From Larix sibirica (Eukaryota > Streptophyta > Pinopsida > Pinales > Pinaceae), in contig NWUY0300015377.1 of NCBI GenBank assembly GCA_004151065.3, positions 15,923-37,550 on the forward strand: a DNA stretch of 21,628 nt, read 5' to 3'. This document shows positions 1-9,868 of this stretch, one piece after another. The first letter of the stretch is position 1. Each line of letters begins with the position of its first letter. Below the pieces are notes generated by a model, which was given only the letters and a program-made list of their open reading frames with translations, had not been told where the DNA came from and did no database searches. A program made the translations under genes and the position numbers.

Positions 1-287
1 GCAGGGATTGCGAATTTCAACCGATGCCTCTTTCGAGACTCGAACTCGAAATATGTACGGTGATAGAAATGGATACCAGGTGGCTTTACTCCGAATAACT
101 GCCTGCAGATATGAAGGATTTTGATGACACATTTCTCTGCAATTCCTGTCTATGGAGTTGTTATTAAAACCGGTCTTTGTCAAGCCCGGTATTTCATTTC
201 CGCTTATCTGATTTAGAACGAATGAATTGAGTCTCTTTTTGATAATTTGGGAGGCAAAATTCAACAGGAAGCAAACGGGAATCAGAG
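1..287 (+). promoter_or_regulatory. 5' flank / presumed 5' UTR and proximal promoter of the coiled-coil gene
   Basis: This is non-coding sequence immediately upstream of the start codon at 288. I see no convincing TATA box. The minus-strand ORF that overlaps it has no recognisable protein and is the shadow of the exon on the other strand. The role is inferred only from position, and the transcription start cannot be placed. Confidence 0.4.
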
Positions 288-2797
288 ATGCCCACATTTC
301 CAGCCATTGCATTTGACAGATTGATAGAACCCAGTGTTAATAACAAGCCTCTTTCGAATAAAGAACAAAAGAACCCGTCAAAAGACGGAAAGGCGATCCC
401 CCTTCCAGCTTTTGCTTCACCGACTCTGTACACCACGCCGCAAACTACCGCCATTCCTTACGTTTCTCCGTCTTTTACCGCATCTCCTTATGTTATCAAT
501 CATAAAAGACGCGGACCACCCCCTTGCCCTGTGCAGAAAATTGAAGCCAAAGATGTTCCCCGCCATAATGGGTTTCATGTTGTTAACGGAGCTCAAGAAT
601 GTGATAATGAAAGCAGCATGAATGATGAAAATAGGGAAAATGGAGAAGTTAGGGTTCGGGATGAAAACAGGGTAAACGGAGAAATTAGGGTTCAAGATGG
701 AAACAGGGTTGCAGGAAAAGGCGTTCTTAGAGAAAACAATTCTGTAAACCAGGAAGCCAAGGGAGATTTGAGCGAAACTGATGTGAAATTCTCTCGAGTG
801 ACTGATAAAACACAGGTGAAAAAAGAACATAAGGAATTAAAAAATGAGGAAGCCAAGGGTCTGTTCAAGGAAATTAATTTGCAATGCGGCCAAATCTGCG
901 AAAAAACACCTGTTGAAGATGGCAACAAATTGAGATTGTATTCGTCTGCGGAGGCTTTTTTGCCTCCAAGAGAGTATTTGATCTCAAGCGAAACGTCGAT
1001 GGAGTTTGTTCCAGCCAAGGATAGAGATTGCGTCAGGAGGATTACAGTTCGAGGTTGGAATGAAGATCAGACCATCGGCGGACAAAATGAAGCTTGCGAG
1101 TATAATTTGACAGAAGGTGAAGGATGCTCGGAAAGTAATGCGGAGGAAGTGTTTCAGAGGTCTCCAGGTGATGTTGATTATACTCCAAGGACAACTCGAA
1201 GTGTGTTTTTTGATGCTGAGGATGGTGAGAAACCTGCTCCAATATGTTTTTTTTATTGTTTAACTATCGAAAAGTTGTTTGTAAATTCATTTTTCTTGCC
1301 GTGGATACGGTTCAAAGTTAAAATCTGAAATAATATTAATGAATGGCTGAGGAGTTGACACTGCAATGTAAATTGTTAACTGGTTGAAAATTATATAAGT
1401 GAAGGATTAGGTTTCCTCTGTTTGTTTTGTTTTTTCCTCTAGTTTCTGAATATTACTGGCAAAACATTTAATAAGGATTTTGATCCACTGACGTTTTGGT
1501 TACTATCTGTCTCAAAATGTTCTTTGAAATCGTCTTCTTCTTATCTGCATCTGGGATAAAGAAGTCTGAAGCAAACCTAAATTTAGCCTCGCCAATTCTA
1601 CGCTGCGTAAGGAGAGAATGCTGTTTTAAAATGTATCATCTTTGAACTAATCCCTGTAGCAGTTAACCTTATAAGTCTTTTATATAAAGAAATAAGATCC
1701 TTCAGCCGTGCACAACATTATTTCTTAAAGACAGGCAATTTGCCATTGCCCACGACAAATGACTTATATCTTATAGAAGCTCCACAGATGTAATTTATAT
1801 AATGTCCAGAGAAAGCTGTGTATATGCCCCTTTGATGATTGGCCACCGTCGAGTCATGTTTCATTCTAATTTGACTTTCCATATTTCAGACCTCTCCACT
1901 GAAGATTCGGCACTGCAAAGTCAGACCTCAGAGAGCTTCAACTCAAGGATACAATGTGAAATTGATGCGCTACGATCAAAAATATCTATGGAGATAGAGA
2001 GAAGCACGAGGGCGGAAGAAGCTTTATCTCTCTGGCAGGACCGGTGGCAGGAAATGATAGAAAAGTTTTCATTGATTGGGCTGTCATTACCATCAATCGA
2101 AATCAGTGCATCATCTCAAGGAGAGAAAGCAGGGCCAGTGGACTTCGCTGATGATGTCTTTGGACAGCTTATAGTTGCAAGGATGGTTGCACATGCCGTT
2201 GGGAGGGGTTCTCTCAGAGCAGAACTAGATAAAGAGATGAAGATGCTGATTGATAGTAAAGACTTCGAGATTTCAAGGCTGCGAGATAAACTCCAGTACT
2301 ATGAATTGGTCAATCGGGAAATGTCTCAAAGAAATCAAGAAGCAATAGGTAAGAGTCAAGACTGACATTTATTCTATGGGTTTTGTTCTTTTAGACAGTT
2401 GTTATTCAAATCTTTCTCTATGATTGATGTGTGACTTTCAAGCAGTTCCTTTTATGGATGCTTCTGAGTCACCATTTTTAGGTAATCTAATTGTATTATT
2501 GAATAAGCTTTTCTTGCTGTAGTATGTCTGTACCCTTTAATCCTAATGTGCAAAGAACAGCAACATTAATTGTTGGTTTATTGCTATTTTGCACTTCTAG
2601 AACTGGGACGCAGACGTCGGCGAGCACAGAAGAAAAGGCAGAAATGGATTTGGAGTAGTTTAGCCATATCACTTGCCGTTGGCACCACAGCTGTAGCATA
2701 CACATATATTCCATGGGCTGAAATAAGAGATTGGGCATCGTCAATGCACACACAATCTGACATCCATGGAACAACACCTGATCGTGTAGAGATATGA
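288..2797 (+). CDS. Plant-specific coiled-coil protein with C-terminal membrane segment, function unknown (3 exons)
   Basis: I predict exons at 288-1224, 1890-2348 and 2601-2797, giving 530 codons plus stop. Intron 1 runs GTGAGA...TTTCAG and intron 2 GTAAGA...TTCTAG. Both are phase 1, and the joins rebuild a GAC and a GAA codon, so the frame stays open throughout. The start at 288 opens a conserved-looking N-terminus (MPTFPAIAFDRL). A proline-rich stretch follows at about residues 46-73, ending in YVINHKRRGPP, a motif I associate with uncharacterised plant proteins. Residues 113-160 are a 12-residue tandem repeat. About 314-465 are heptad-like and charged (ERSTRAEEAL, RLRDKLQYY), so a coiled coil is likely. 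The last exon has a basic run (RRRRRAQKKRQK, 469-480), a hydrophobic helix at about 481-502, then 28 polar residues. I infer a C-terminally anchored scaffold with the bulk in the cytosol. I cannot assign a named family, and no enzyme motif is visible. The gene looks intact. Confidence 0.8.
624..767 (+). repeat. 36-bp in-frame tandem repeat in exon 1 (12-residue units)
   Basis: Units begin at 624, 660 and 696, and a degenerate fourth begins at 732. They encode DENRENGEVRVR, DENRVNGEIRVQ, DGNRVAGKGVLR and a weaker ENNSVNQEAKGD. The 36-base period keeps the frame. The units are charged and probably disordered. This was seen directly. Confidence 0.85.
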
Positions 2798-3560
2798 CAT
2801 TATGTTTTGCAGGACGAGGTGGGGTGAGTGTTCATTTCAGATTTTGGTGTAAGGTCAACCGATTAGGTCATTTATTGACTCAGAGAAGAATATTTTTTTA
2901 GAGAATTTCAAATCATATTTTTTAATGAGTTAGTTAATCAGCAATATGGCTTGCTGGACCTCAAATTCATAGTATAAGGAGATATTAAAACAATACAATA
3001 TTGAACAAAGCTATTCCAATGAGTGAAAGGAAGAATCCTCTGGTCCTCCCTTTTTATTCCATGATTTGGTTGTCCAAAGAAAGAGTGTACAAAAAGAGCT
3101 TCAGATAAGTTTTGTTTCTTCAAATCTATTAATGTTTTTGCAATTTTTTTAAGTGAACTGTAAATCCTGAGACAATTCTCATGTGAAAGGTTTTGCTCAG
3201 TGATAGATGGAAGTCCTCAATGATAAAGAATAAACATTCAGAAGTAATATTATAGAGCATGATCTATTGGCACTTGTATGTGTCACGATGCTATCTAGCC
3301 CAGAAGCCATTTTCGGACGATTCCAAATGTATTTCCTTTTTCCAGAATTCATCCAGATGTTGGAAATGGCCTCCAAAATGCTCTGGATGGTTGAAAGCTT
3401 TTGGCTGTTTCCAGAAAACTGCAGTTTATCCATCTTTCTGAAAATTGCATTTCATTTCTGGCACTTTTTTCTTTGTGTTAAATCTTCTGGAGTTTCACTC
3501 TGTAGACGTTTAGAACTGATCGACGCACGTTTCGAGTGGACACCCCACCCATCTTCAGGA
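2798..3560 (+). other. 3' UTR / 3' flank of the coiled-coil gene
   Basis: This is non-coding sequence after the TGA stop at 2795-2797. An AATAAA at 3229-3234 could be the polyadenylation signal, which would give a 3' UTR of roughly 430-460 bases. Several short ORFs on both strands have no recognisable content. Nothing else stands out. Confidence 0.4.
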
Positions 3561-3660
3561 TCATAATGAAGCATATGAGAATAACAAGGAAATGGCAAAT
3601 TAAATAGAGTGAGGGGAGAGACTTATCCGTTAGGGTAATGAGGAGAAGAATACAATTTTT

Positions 3661-4200
3661 ACCTTTAGGGTTTTATGAGAGAGAGATTAAAAATAATTAA
3701 ATAAATTGAATAAATTTAATTAAAGTAAAAATGTTATGGCAAAAGTTATATAAGGGTTATATAATTAAATATTAATTATAGAAAGAGGGGAAATTTTTTA
3801 TTACAATAAAAAGAGGTATAAGATTTTTAAATTTTTATATTTAAATAAAGATTAGAATGTTATAATAAAGTAAAGATAGGAGTTAAGGATTAAGAATCAT
3901 GAAATATTTATTAAGAATATTGTTAAAGATGTAATACTAAGAGGAAAGTGGGGCGGGAAATAAACAAAATGAGGGAGATTAAATGACTTTGAAGGAAGAG
4001 AGTTGGAAATAAATTAAAATCAATTAGTAAAGGTCTTCCAATATATTAGAAAAGATAATGATTAGAAAGGGAGGGTTAAATAAATTAAAAATTAAATTTT
4101 TTATGAGAAAGAAAAGTAAAGATTAATTAATTAATTGTAAAAGATAGCAAGAAATGAGATATTTTTTTAGATAATTAAAAGTGGTATACAATTGTTAATT
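3661..4200. other. AT-rich block with extreme C depletion on the plus strand
   Basis: By hand count, these 540 bases hold about 15 C and 97 G, so G+C is about 21% and almost all of it is G. The sequence is a mix of short A/T words and GA-rich runs such as GAGGGAGATT, without a clear period. There is no ORF. It abuts the 3' end of the copia remnant, so it may be a diverged non-coding part of a retroelement, but I cannot show that. The block begins gradually from about 3570. Confidence 0.7.
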
Positions 4201-4239
4201 CATAAAATGGATTCTCAGAGAGTCTGATACAACTTTGAT

Positions 4240-5370
4240 TATCACATTAAACAACTGTAGGATCCAAATTCTGATTGGTCATCTATGCTATAAACTTGCA
4301 ATCTCAGATGGCTTCACAACTATAGAGCTTGTAGCCATATACTCTGCCTCTACTTAACTAAGTGTAACTTTTGCTTGCTTCTTGCTGAACATGGATATCA
4401 TACTTGGACCCAAATTGAAAAAACTAGGAATACTCTTCCTATAAACTTGCAAACTCAGATGGCTTCACAACTATAGAGCTTGTACCCATATACTCTGCAT
4501 TTGCTTAACCAAGTGTAACTATTGCTTGCTTCTTGCTGAACATGGATATCATACTTGGACCCAAATTGAAACAACTAGGAGTACTCTTCCTATCCTTTTG
4601 CATCTCTTGTTTAGTCAAAATCAACAAACCCATGCAGCATCAACTCACCATCTCCCAAATACCTCAAATCATAGTGAATTGTACCCTTCAGATATTGGAG
4701 CACATGCTTTACAACTTTCCAATTAATTTGCCTCGACTCAACTATGAATTGGTTTAATGTATTCATTAAAAAGCACATATTAGGCTAAGAAGTAATGAGA
4801 TACATAAGGGAACCAATTAACCTCATGCACAATGAAGGATCTACCAAATCTAAATCAAATTTTTAGATAACTTCATATTTGGAATCATAGGAGTGGCTAA
4901 GGATTTGCAATCCATCATCTAAATCTCTTCAGAATCTCCACTATATATTTCCCATGTCCAAGGAAGACCTCACCTATACCCTGCCAAATCTCTAAACTAA
5001 AAAAATAATGCACAAGGCCGATGTCCTTTATAATCAAACTCATGAGCACCTCTGTCTTGAACCATGCAATGAGATTCTTATAACTCCTTGTAATGTTCAA
5101 GTCATCTACATATAGGACCAAGACAAGCAACATATCAGATTTATCAAACAAATAATTAAGATTAAGATTTGCAACCATCTTGGTGAAAGCCCAATCTTAG
5201 TTGGTACTTATTAACCCTATAGTACCACGCACTTGGTGATTGTTTCATCCCATAAAGGGCCTTCTTCAACCTGCACACATGGGTATCTTGCCCCTGCACC
5301 TCAAACCCCTTGGGGCAATTAATGTATACTTCCTCTTTGAGTTGGAGGGTGAAGAATCTCACTCAACAGA
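4240..5370 (-). mobile_element. Degenerate Ty1/copia pol fragment (reverse transcriptase to RNase H)
   Basis: Reading the minus strand from about 5362 gives copia RT landmarks in order. They are LKEEVYINCPKGFEVQGQ, then VCRLKKALYGMKQSPSAWY, then after a frame change near 5165-5180 the catalytic LYVDDL and a KDIG.VHYF segment, and KYIVEILKRF near 4920. Further down (4900 to about 4290), shifting frames give LIGSLMY, KHVLQYLKGTIHYDLRY, ELMLHGFVDFD and the RNase H region (KKQAIVTL-like, AEYMGTS-like). Stops and frameshifts throughout mean it cannot make a protein. No integrase, gag or LTR pair was found, so it is a truncated, old copy. The family assignment rests on motif order and is fairly secure; the borders are approximate. 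Confidence 0.85.
4289..4590. repeat. 151-bp tandem duplication inside the copia RNase H remnant
   Basis: Copy 1 is 4289-4439 and copy 2 is 4440-4590. Both start TATAAACTTGCA and end in ACTCTTCC, and they differ at only a few positions. The RNase H coding sequence is therefore present twice in tandem, which is not a normal element structure and must postdate insertion or decay. Confidence 0.9.
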
Positions 5371-5870
5371 AGAGCAAGAACCTCAAATTCTACCCTTGAG
5401 GAGACAAGTTCTTGTAACATCCCTATCCATCATTTTGACTTCTAGATGGATAGTTACAAATTATCAAATTTAAAATTTCACCCCATGGAGGCCATTATTT
5501 GGTTTTCGAGCTAATTCAATCCTTCCATGTATGGCATACACGAATACATGTTCAATTGCATAAATGTAAAATACATTGAAATTAAAACTATATTCATACA
5601 CACAACATGCATAAAAAACCATATTTGCAATAGGAAGCAAACATAATTTACATATTCATAGACAACAACGAATACTTATCTTTTAATTGAAGAAAATCCA
5701 AACAATCGGTTGCGCAAGAGAAATTTCCCACCAAATCCTAGGTATCAACTATAGATACCACTCGCAAGTCGTGCTATGTGGCCATGAAGGTGAAGGAAAC
5801 ACCTACATGTTTCATTTTCTCTCAAACGAACCCATTTTCTCTCATGCTTAGCTAATTTTCTCACCACAGA
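5371..5870. other. Spacer between copia and gypsy remnants, no recognisable content
   Basis: This is AT-rich sequence with no ORF or motif I can identify. It could be more decayed pol or 3' sequence of the neighbouring gypsy element or upstream copia sequence. A short minus-strand stretch next to the copia RT start is in the right place for its N-terminal part but is too degraded to align by eye. Confidence 0.4.
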
Positions 5871-5879
5871 GCACCATAA

Positions 5880-7010
5880 GCATCTCATTCAACTTCTGCA
5901 GTGCATACACCATCACCAATCCTTCGCACTCAGTAGTAGTATAATTCTTTTTAGTAGGGACAAATTCTTGCTGGAAAAGGAAACGAGCGGATCAATGTTT
6001 CCTTCTCCTAGCTGGGATAGCACCACTCCCATCGCAATTGACAATGCATCCATGATAAAACATGCGTGCTCAATCTAGAATGATCAGAATAGGCGTTTCA
6101 ACCAACTTTTCCTTCAAAATGTTCAATGCTTTCTAGCATTCTTGTGTCCATATGTATTTAATATGCTTCCTCAATAATTATTCCAATGAAATTATGATAT
6201 TGACGTAATTCCTGATGAACTTCTTATAGTAACCAATATGTCCCAATGTTGCACGCAATCCTCTTACATGTGTTGGGGCTAGTAGATTGACTATGATTGC
6301 AATCTTATCCAGGTCAACCAATAGGCCTTCCTTGCACATGACGTGCCCCAAGGGGATTCCAAATGGGGTGCAAAAAATGCACTTCTTCAGATTCAACGAG
6401 ATTTTCATTTTCGTACATCTATCTAACATCAATCTCAATACCTACAAATGATCCTTAAGTAGACTAAACACTGTATAGTCATCTAGGTACACCTCAAGGA
6501 ACTTGTGCATAAAGTCCATGAACGAATCAACCACTATTCTTGAGAGTATTTATAGTGCATTCTTCAGCCCAAAGGGCATCACGTTGTAAGCAAATGAGCC
6601 CCATTTTATCTCAAAAGTAGTCTTCTTGTCATCCTCCTCTTCTATGCGCACTTGAGGTTATCCAGAGAATCCATCAATGAAAGAATACACTTCCCCTTTC
6701 CCCACATTCTCTAGTACTTCATCTGTAAATGGTGTGTGTAAGGGGTCATGTACGGATGTTGTGTTTAGGTTTCTTAGGTCTACACAAATCCGAATCTCCC
6801 TTGTATTTTTTTGGACCACCATTGAGATGATCCATTCAGATTCTTGAACTGGAAAAATGATTCTTGCATCCAACATGCGGTCTAGCTCCTTGCACTCCTT
6901 CTCTTTATATTTGAGGTTTAATTTGTATGGTCTTTTCCTTACTAGCTTGGCCCTTTCCTTGAGCTCAATTTTCATTTCCCCCAGGGAACCTACTATTCCC
7001 TTCATTTTAA
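5880..7010 (-). mobile_element. Degenerate Ty3/gypsy reverse transcriptase-RNase H
   Basis: Reading from about 7005 downward on the minus strand, an ELKERAKLVRKRPYKLN entry segment is followed by a WIISMVVQKNTREIRICVDL block (usual form WVSPIVVVPKKNGKIRVCVD). Then come PFTDEVL, YSFIDGFSG, a stop, VMPFGLKNA, the catalytic YLDDY, a stop, then LMLDRC, LNLKKC, GIPLGHVM and LRATLGHIGYYKKFIRNY. The RNase H part follows (CDGSG near 6030, KNYTTTECEGLVMVYAL at about 5950-5900). In-frame stops and indels make it non-functional. The motifs suit the non-chromovirus (Tat/Athila-like) side of Ty3/gypsy, which is a tentative placement. Integrase was not seen on the downstream side, so the copy is truncated or too decayed. 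Confidence 0.88.
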
Positions 7011-7493
7011 AAAAATTCGTGGGAAGAGATCTTCATATTATTTCAATAGGTCCACCATATGTGTGACTGTCTCTTGGTCCCATTAGTCTCCTATAATTTC
7101 CATCTTGGGTGCCTCCTCCACTCCAATATTATATTTCTTTGTTTAGGCTCTCTAAACTTGGTGCAGTACTGGCATATAGCTTGTCCTACACTGCACGTTC
7201 TCTAGCAATCTCTCTGATTTGTATATTGCATGGATCTTCTCCTCCATCCATGTCTATACTACCTATTTTCTAGCAATCTATTGGTTGATTCAATCACACC
7301 GAATCCTTGTAATATGCACAGACTGGATTCTACATCGCATCCTACTTTGGAATTTATCCAAAGATGAACTACTTCAACCAATGGAGAATTTTGTACTAGT
7401 TAGGATTTCCAGTGCTAAATCTGAATGTTACAGTGAATTGGACGAACAATTATCCCAACTTCTTGTCTTCCTACTTCATTCCAACTGTACATA
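7011..7493 (-). mobile_element. Probable continuation of the gypsy remnant between gag-like and RT parts
   Basis: This lies between gag-like and RT sequence in the same orientation, where protease and spacer sequence would be expected. I can read only short plausible pieces (for example WNEVGRQE close to the gag end) and no protease DTG/DSG motif. Assignment is by position. Confidence 0.4.
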
Positions 7494-7720
7494 CTAGCTA
7501 CATGGTACTGCATCTAGAGTATGTAAGAATCGATGTACCCATTGGTTGCATGGTATGCTTTTCATTGTCCATCTCTTTTGACATAATTGAATATGCTCCA
7601 TGGGATCCTCTATACCCTTGAATCTATTCATAATTTCCAATTCCGTGCTAGGTTGGAGCCTTACCTTGATGCATGTCTCAACTTCATCCCATCTAGTAAG
7701 CTCCTCTCTATAATTCACCC
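7494..7720 (-). mobile_element. Gag-like fragment of the gypsy element
   Basis: The 74-residue minus-strand ORF contains FKGIEDPMEHIQLCQKRW, then WVHRFLHTLDAVPCSWY running over the stop. It resembles plant Ty3/gypsy gag (F.G..DP..H...C, W...F..TL...W). It sits upstream of the RT fragment on the same strand, as expected for one element. It is a short fragment and is not a gene. Confidence 0.6.
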
Positions 7721-8480
7721 ACTAGCGTGCAAGTGTCCCACAATTTATCACATCCATCATCTTGACTCATTGGTTCTCCAGACCTCATGCCTCCATTTGT
7801 ATTATTATATACCTAATTACATTATGGGGTAAACAAAAGGTGTTATAGATGGTGTTACCTCACAATGTGCATAATGGGTGGAGATATCTCATCATGTGTA
7901 CAATGAACCCTCCACGTGTTAAGAAAATATATGTACATTGGAGGAGTCTTGGGTAGAGGGATCCTCATGATATCCATCTATCCTCTTAAATATACCATCA
8001 AAACTCTTTGATAGGACATCATCACCTAGGTTGCTCTCTCCAAGAATCAACCTTAACCACTTGGTGTGGTGTTAGTGCAGTAAGTGTGATCAAACCGTGC
8101 AAGGCACTCCTCAAACTCTCCAACATCTCTCTTGGTGATGTGGAATGCCTCCACATATGTAGGTGTGCCTAAAAAAATGTGAAATGTATCCCTAGTGGGA
8201 AAGTGCCTTCAAATATGTAGTAATGCCTCAAAGATGATCATCAAGGAACAAACATGCATCAACATATACAATAAGGTCTCCAAAACCATGTCCTCCATAA
8301 ATGACCCGTCAACAATTGTACCAAGTCTTCATGCATCCGTGGTGGTAACATATGTCATTATACTTTGATCACAAATAATTTCTTAAACTTAAAAATAATA
8401 ATAATAAAAGTAATGAACATAATAAACTAGCCTAGATCCTTCTTAATGGTGTCAATGTTTTGTCAATTTTCTCCATTATT
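7721..8480. other. AT-rich intergenic sequence, nothing recognised
   Basis: There is no ORF with recognisable content. The sequence is TE-like in composition and contains a short (ATA)n run near 8395-8407. Confidence 0.5.
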
Positions 8481-8486
8481 AAAAAG

Positions 8487-8559
8487 TTTACATCTCGGGG
8501 AATTTAATTCCTCTTGATGTTCGATATATATATATATATATATATATATGAGATGTAAA
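8487..8559. repeat. (AT)13 microsatellite flanked by 10-bp inverted repeats
   Basis: A perfect AT run at 8524-8549 lies between TTTACATCTC (8487-8496) and its reverse complement GAGATGTAAA (8550-8559). The whole could extrude as a hairpin or be the relic of a small inverted-repeat element. The arms are short, so chance is possible. Confidence 0.75.
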
Positions 8560-8648
8560 TTTTTTGGGGCATAGATATATATTACACCTCAAACAATTGG
8601 ATCCCTCTCAATGCTTGATAGATCTACATTTAAGATGGATCTATGCCA

Positions 8649-8949
8649 ATTGTATTGAAGCTTTGTTCAAAGGAAGTTGCCCTCTCAAAGAGGCCTACAC
8701 TGCTCTTAGTTTTCTAGATTATCAATACAATGGTTATATTTTGCAAAAGTGGTTGATACTCATTGGTGATGAGACCACAAGTGGTTATGGTTTTGCTAGA
8801 GAGAAACTATGTATAGTAGTAGTCTATGGAAGGTTTTGTCAAATGTTGTTATTGTATTGGAGCTTTGCTCAAAGGAAGTTCCCCCCTCAAAGAGGCCTAC
8901 AGTGCTCTTAGTTTTATAGATTATCAATACAATGGTTATATTTTACAAG
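8649..8949. repeat. Two direct copies of a ~99-bp sequence, 202 bp apart
   Basis: 8649-8747 and 8851-8949 share long identical runs, including CAAAGAGGCCTACA and GATTATCAATACAATGG. The ~100-bp spacer between them is unrelated. The overlapping plus-strand ORFs differ between copies and match nothing I know, so I treat this as non-coding repeat. Confidence 0.85.
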
Positions 8950-9476
8950 TTCTATATCATTGTCTCACTTATTTACTATTATGCAATTATATTTCTTTAA
9001 TAATTGTGCATCAATCATTTTTATGTTAAATACATACATTAGATCCTTTTTGAGATTTGTGAGACAATGCATTTGAACTCAACTTCCATGAAGGAATGAT
9101 ACATAGACATAAGACACCCAGTTCTACATAAGTCCACCTTAAAGGATTTAGTGTTCTTCCACTTCATATGGAAAAAGATAAGATTCTAACAATGTTTTTA
9201 ATTGTTTTTACTAAGGTTTCCAACGTGCAACCCATGGTAGGAAACAAGTGTAATGTATTAGGCATTGTTCTAACAATGTTGACTCTAATTATTTAGCTTT
9301 GCCAATTCATATTACTTACTCATCCCATTCATCCCATTCATCCCACCCTACCAAACAATGCTTTCATGTTTCACCAATTGGAAATCAAGGTTAGCACCTG
9401 TATATGGGACCTTGTCTTATGGATGGACTTCATCAATGTAAGTGTTGAGGGCAATGCTTTTTTAATAGAGGTGGTG
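8950..9476. other. Intergenic sequence with a 9-bp minisatellite
   Basis: A CATCCCATT unit is present three times at 9321-9347. Otherwise this is AT-rich sequence with no coding signal. Confidence 0.5.
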
Positions 9477-9868
9477 TGTTGTGACCTTAACTAGTAATGT
9501 AATAATGTCCCAAGTCCATTAGAGTGCACATTAGATGTGTGGTAGATAATTAATGTAAAGTGTCATAATCATTATAAAGGCACATTATGTAAGTTATTAA
9601 ATAAATCACTCTTTCAACCATTACATAAGCTCCACTGATGGTGAATTAAGGTTAGGGTAGCCAGGGAATCTATAAATAAGGATAGAGTTATCCTCATCTA
9701 ATCATGGAATGTTTATTGTTATTGGTTCAATATTTTTATTGGATGTTTCCCCCTCGAAGTTGTTAGGAGAGATCCCCTCTCACAAACAAGGTGGATAATA
9801 GAGTTCTTGTGGCATCCAATTGTGTGTTCTTTCTACTTCTGTATTATAATGCATTTTGGATCTTAACA
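9477..9868. mobile_element. Possible solo or truncated LTR
   Basis: The 392-bp segment begins TGTTGTGACC and ends CTTAACA, giving a TGTT/AACA terminal inverted repeat. It has a TATA-like TATAAATA at 9671. I found no target-site duplication (flanks TGGTG and TGCTT), no primer-binding site after it and no partner LTR, so this is only a candidate. Confidence 0.3.

Noticed and set aside
1225-1328. Exon 1 reading through to the stop at 1328
   Set aside because: Composition changes to a low-complexity T-rich stretch after the GTGAGA donor, and splicing restores a long coding frame with exons 2 and 3.
1802-2365. Separate plus-strand gene starting at 1802
   Set aside because: The open frame before 1890 is intronic. 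A TTTCAG acceptor at 1884-1889 joins in phase to the donor at 1225, and the upstream 29 residues have no family resemblance.
8564-9029. Plus-strand ORFs of 115 and 67 codons
   Set aside because: They arise from the ~99-bp direct repeat, use different frames for the two copies and match nothing recognisable.
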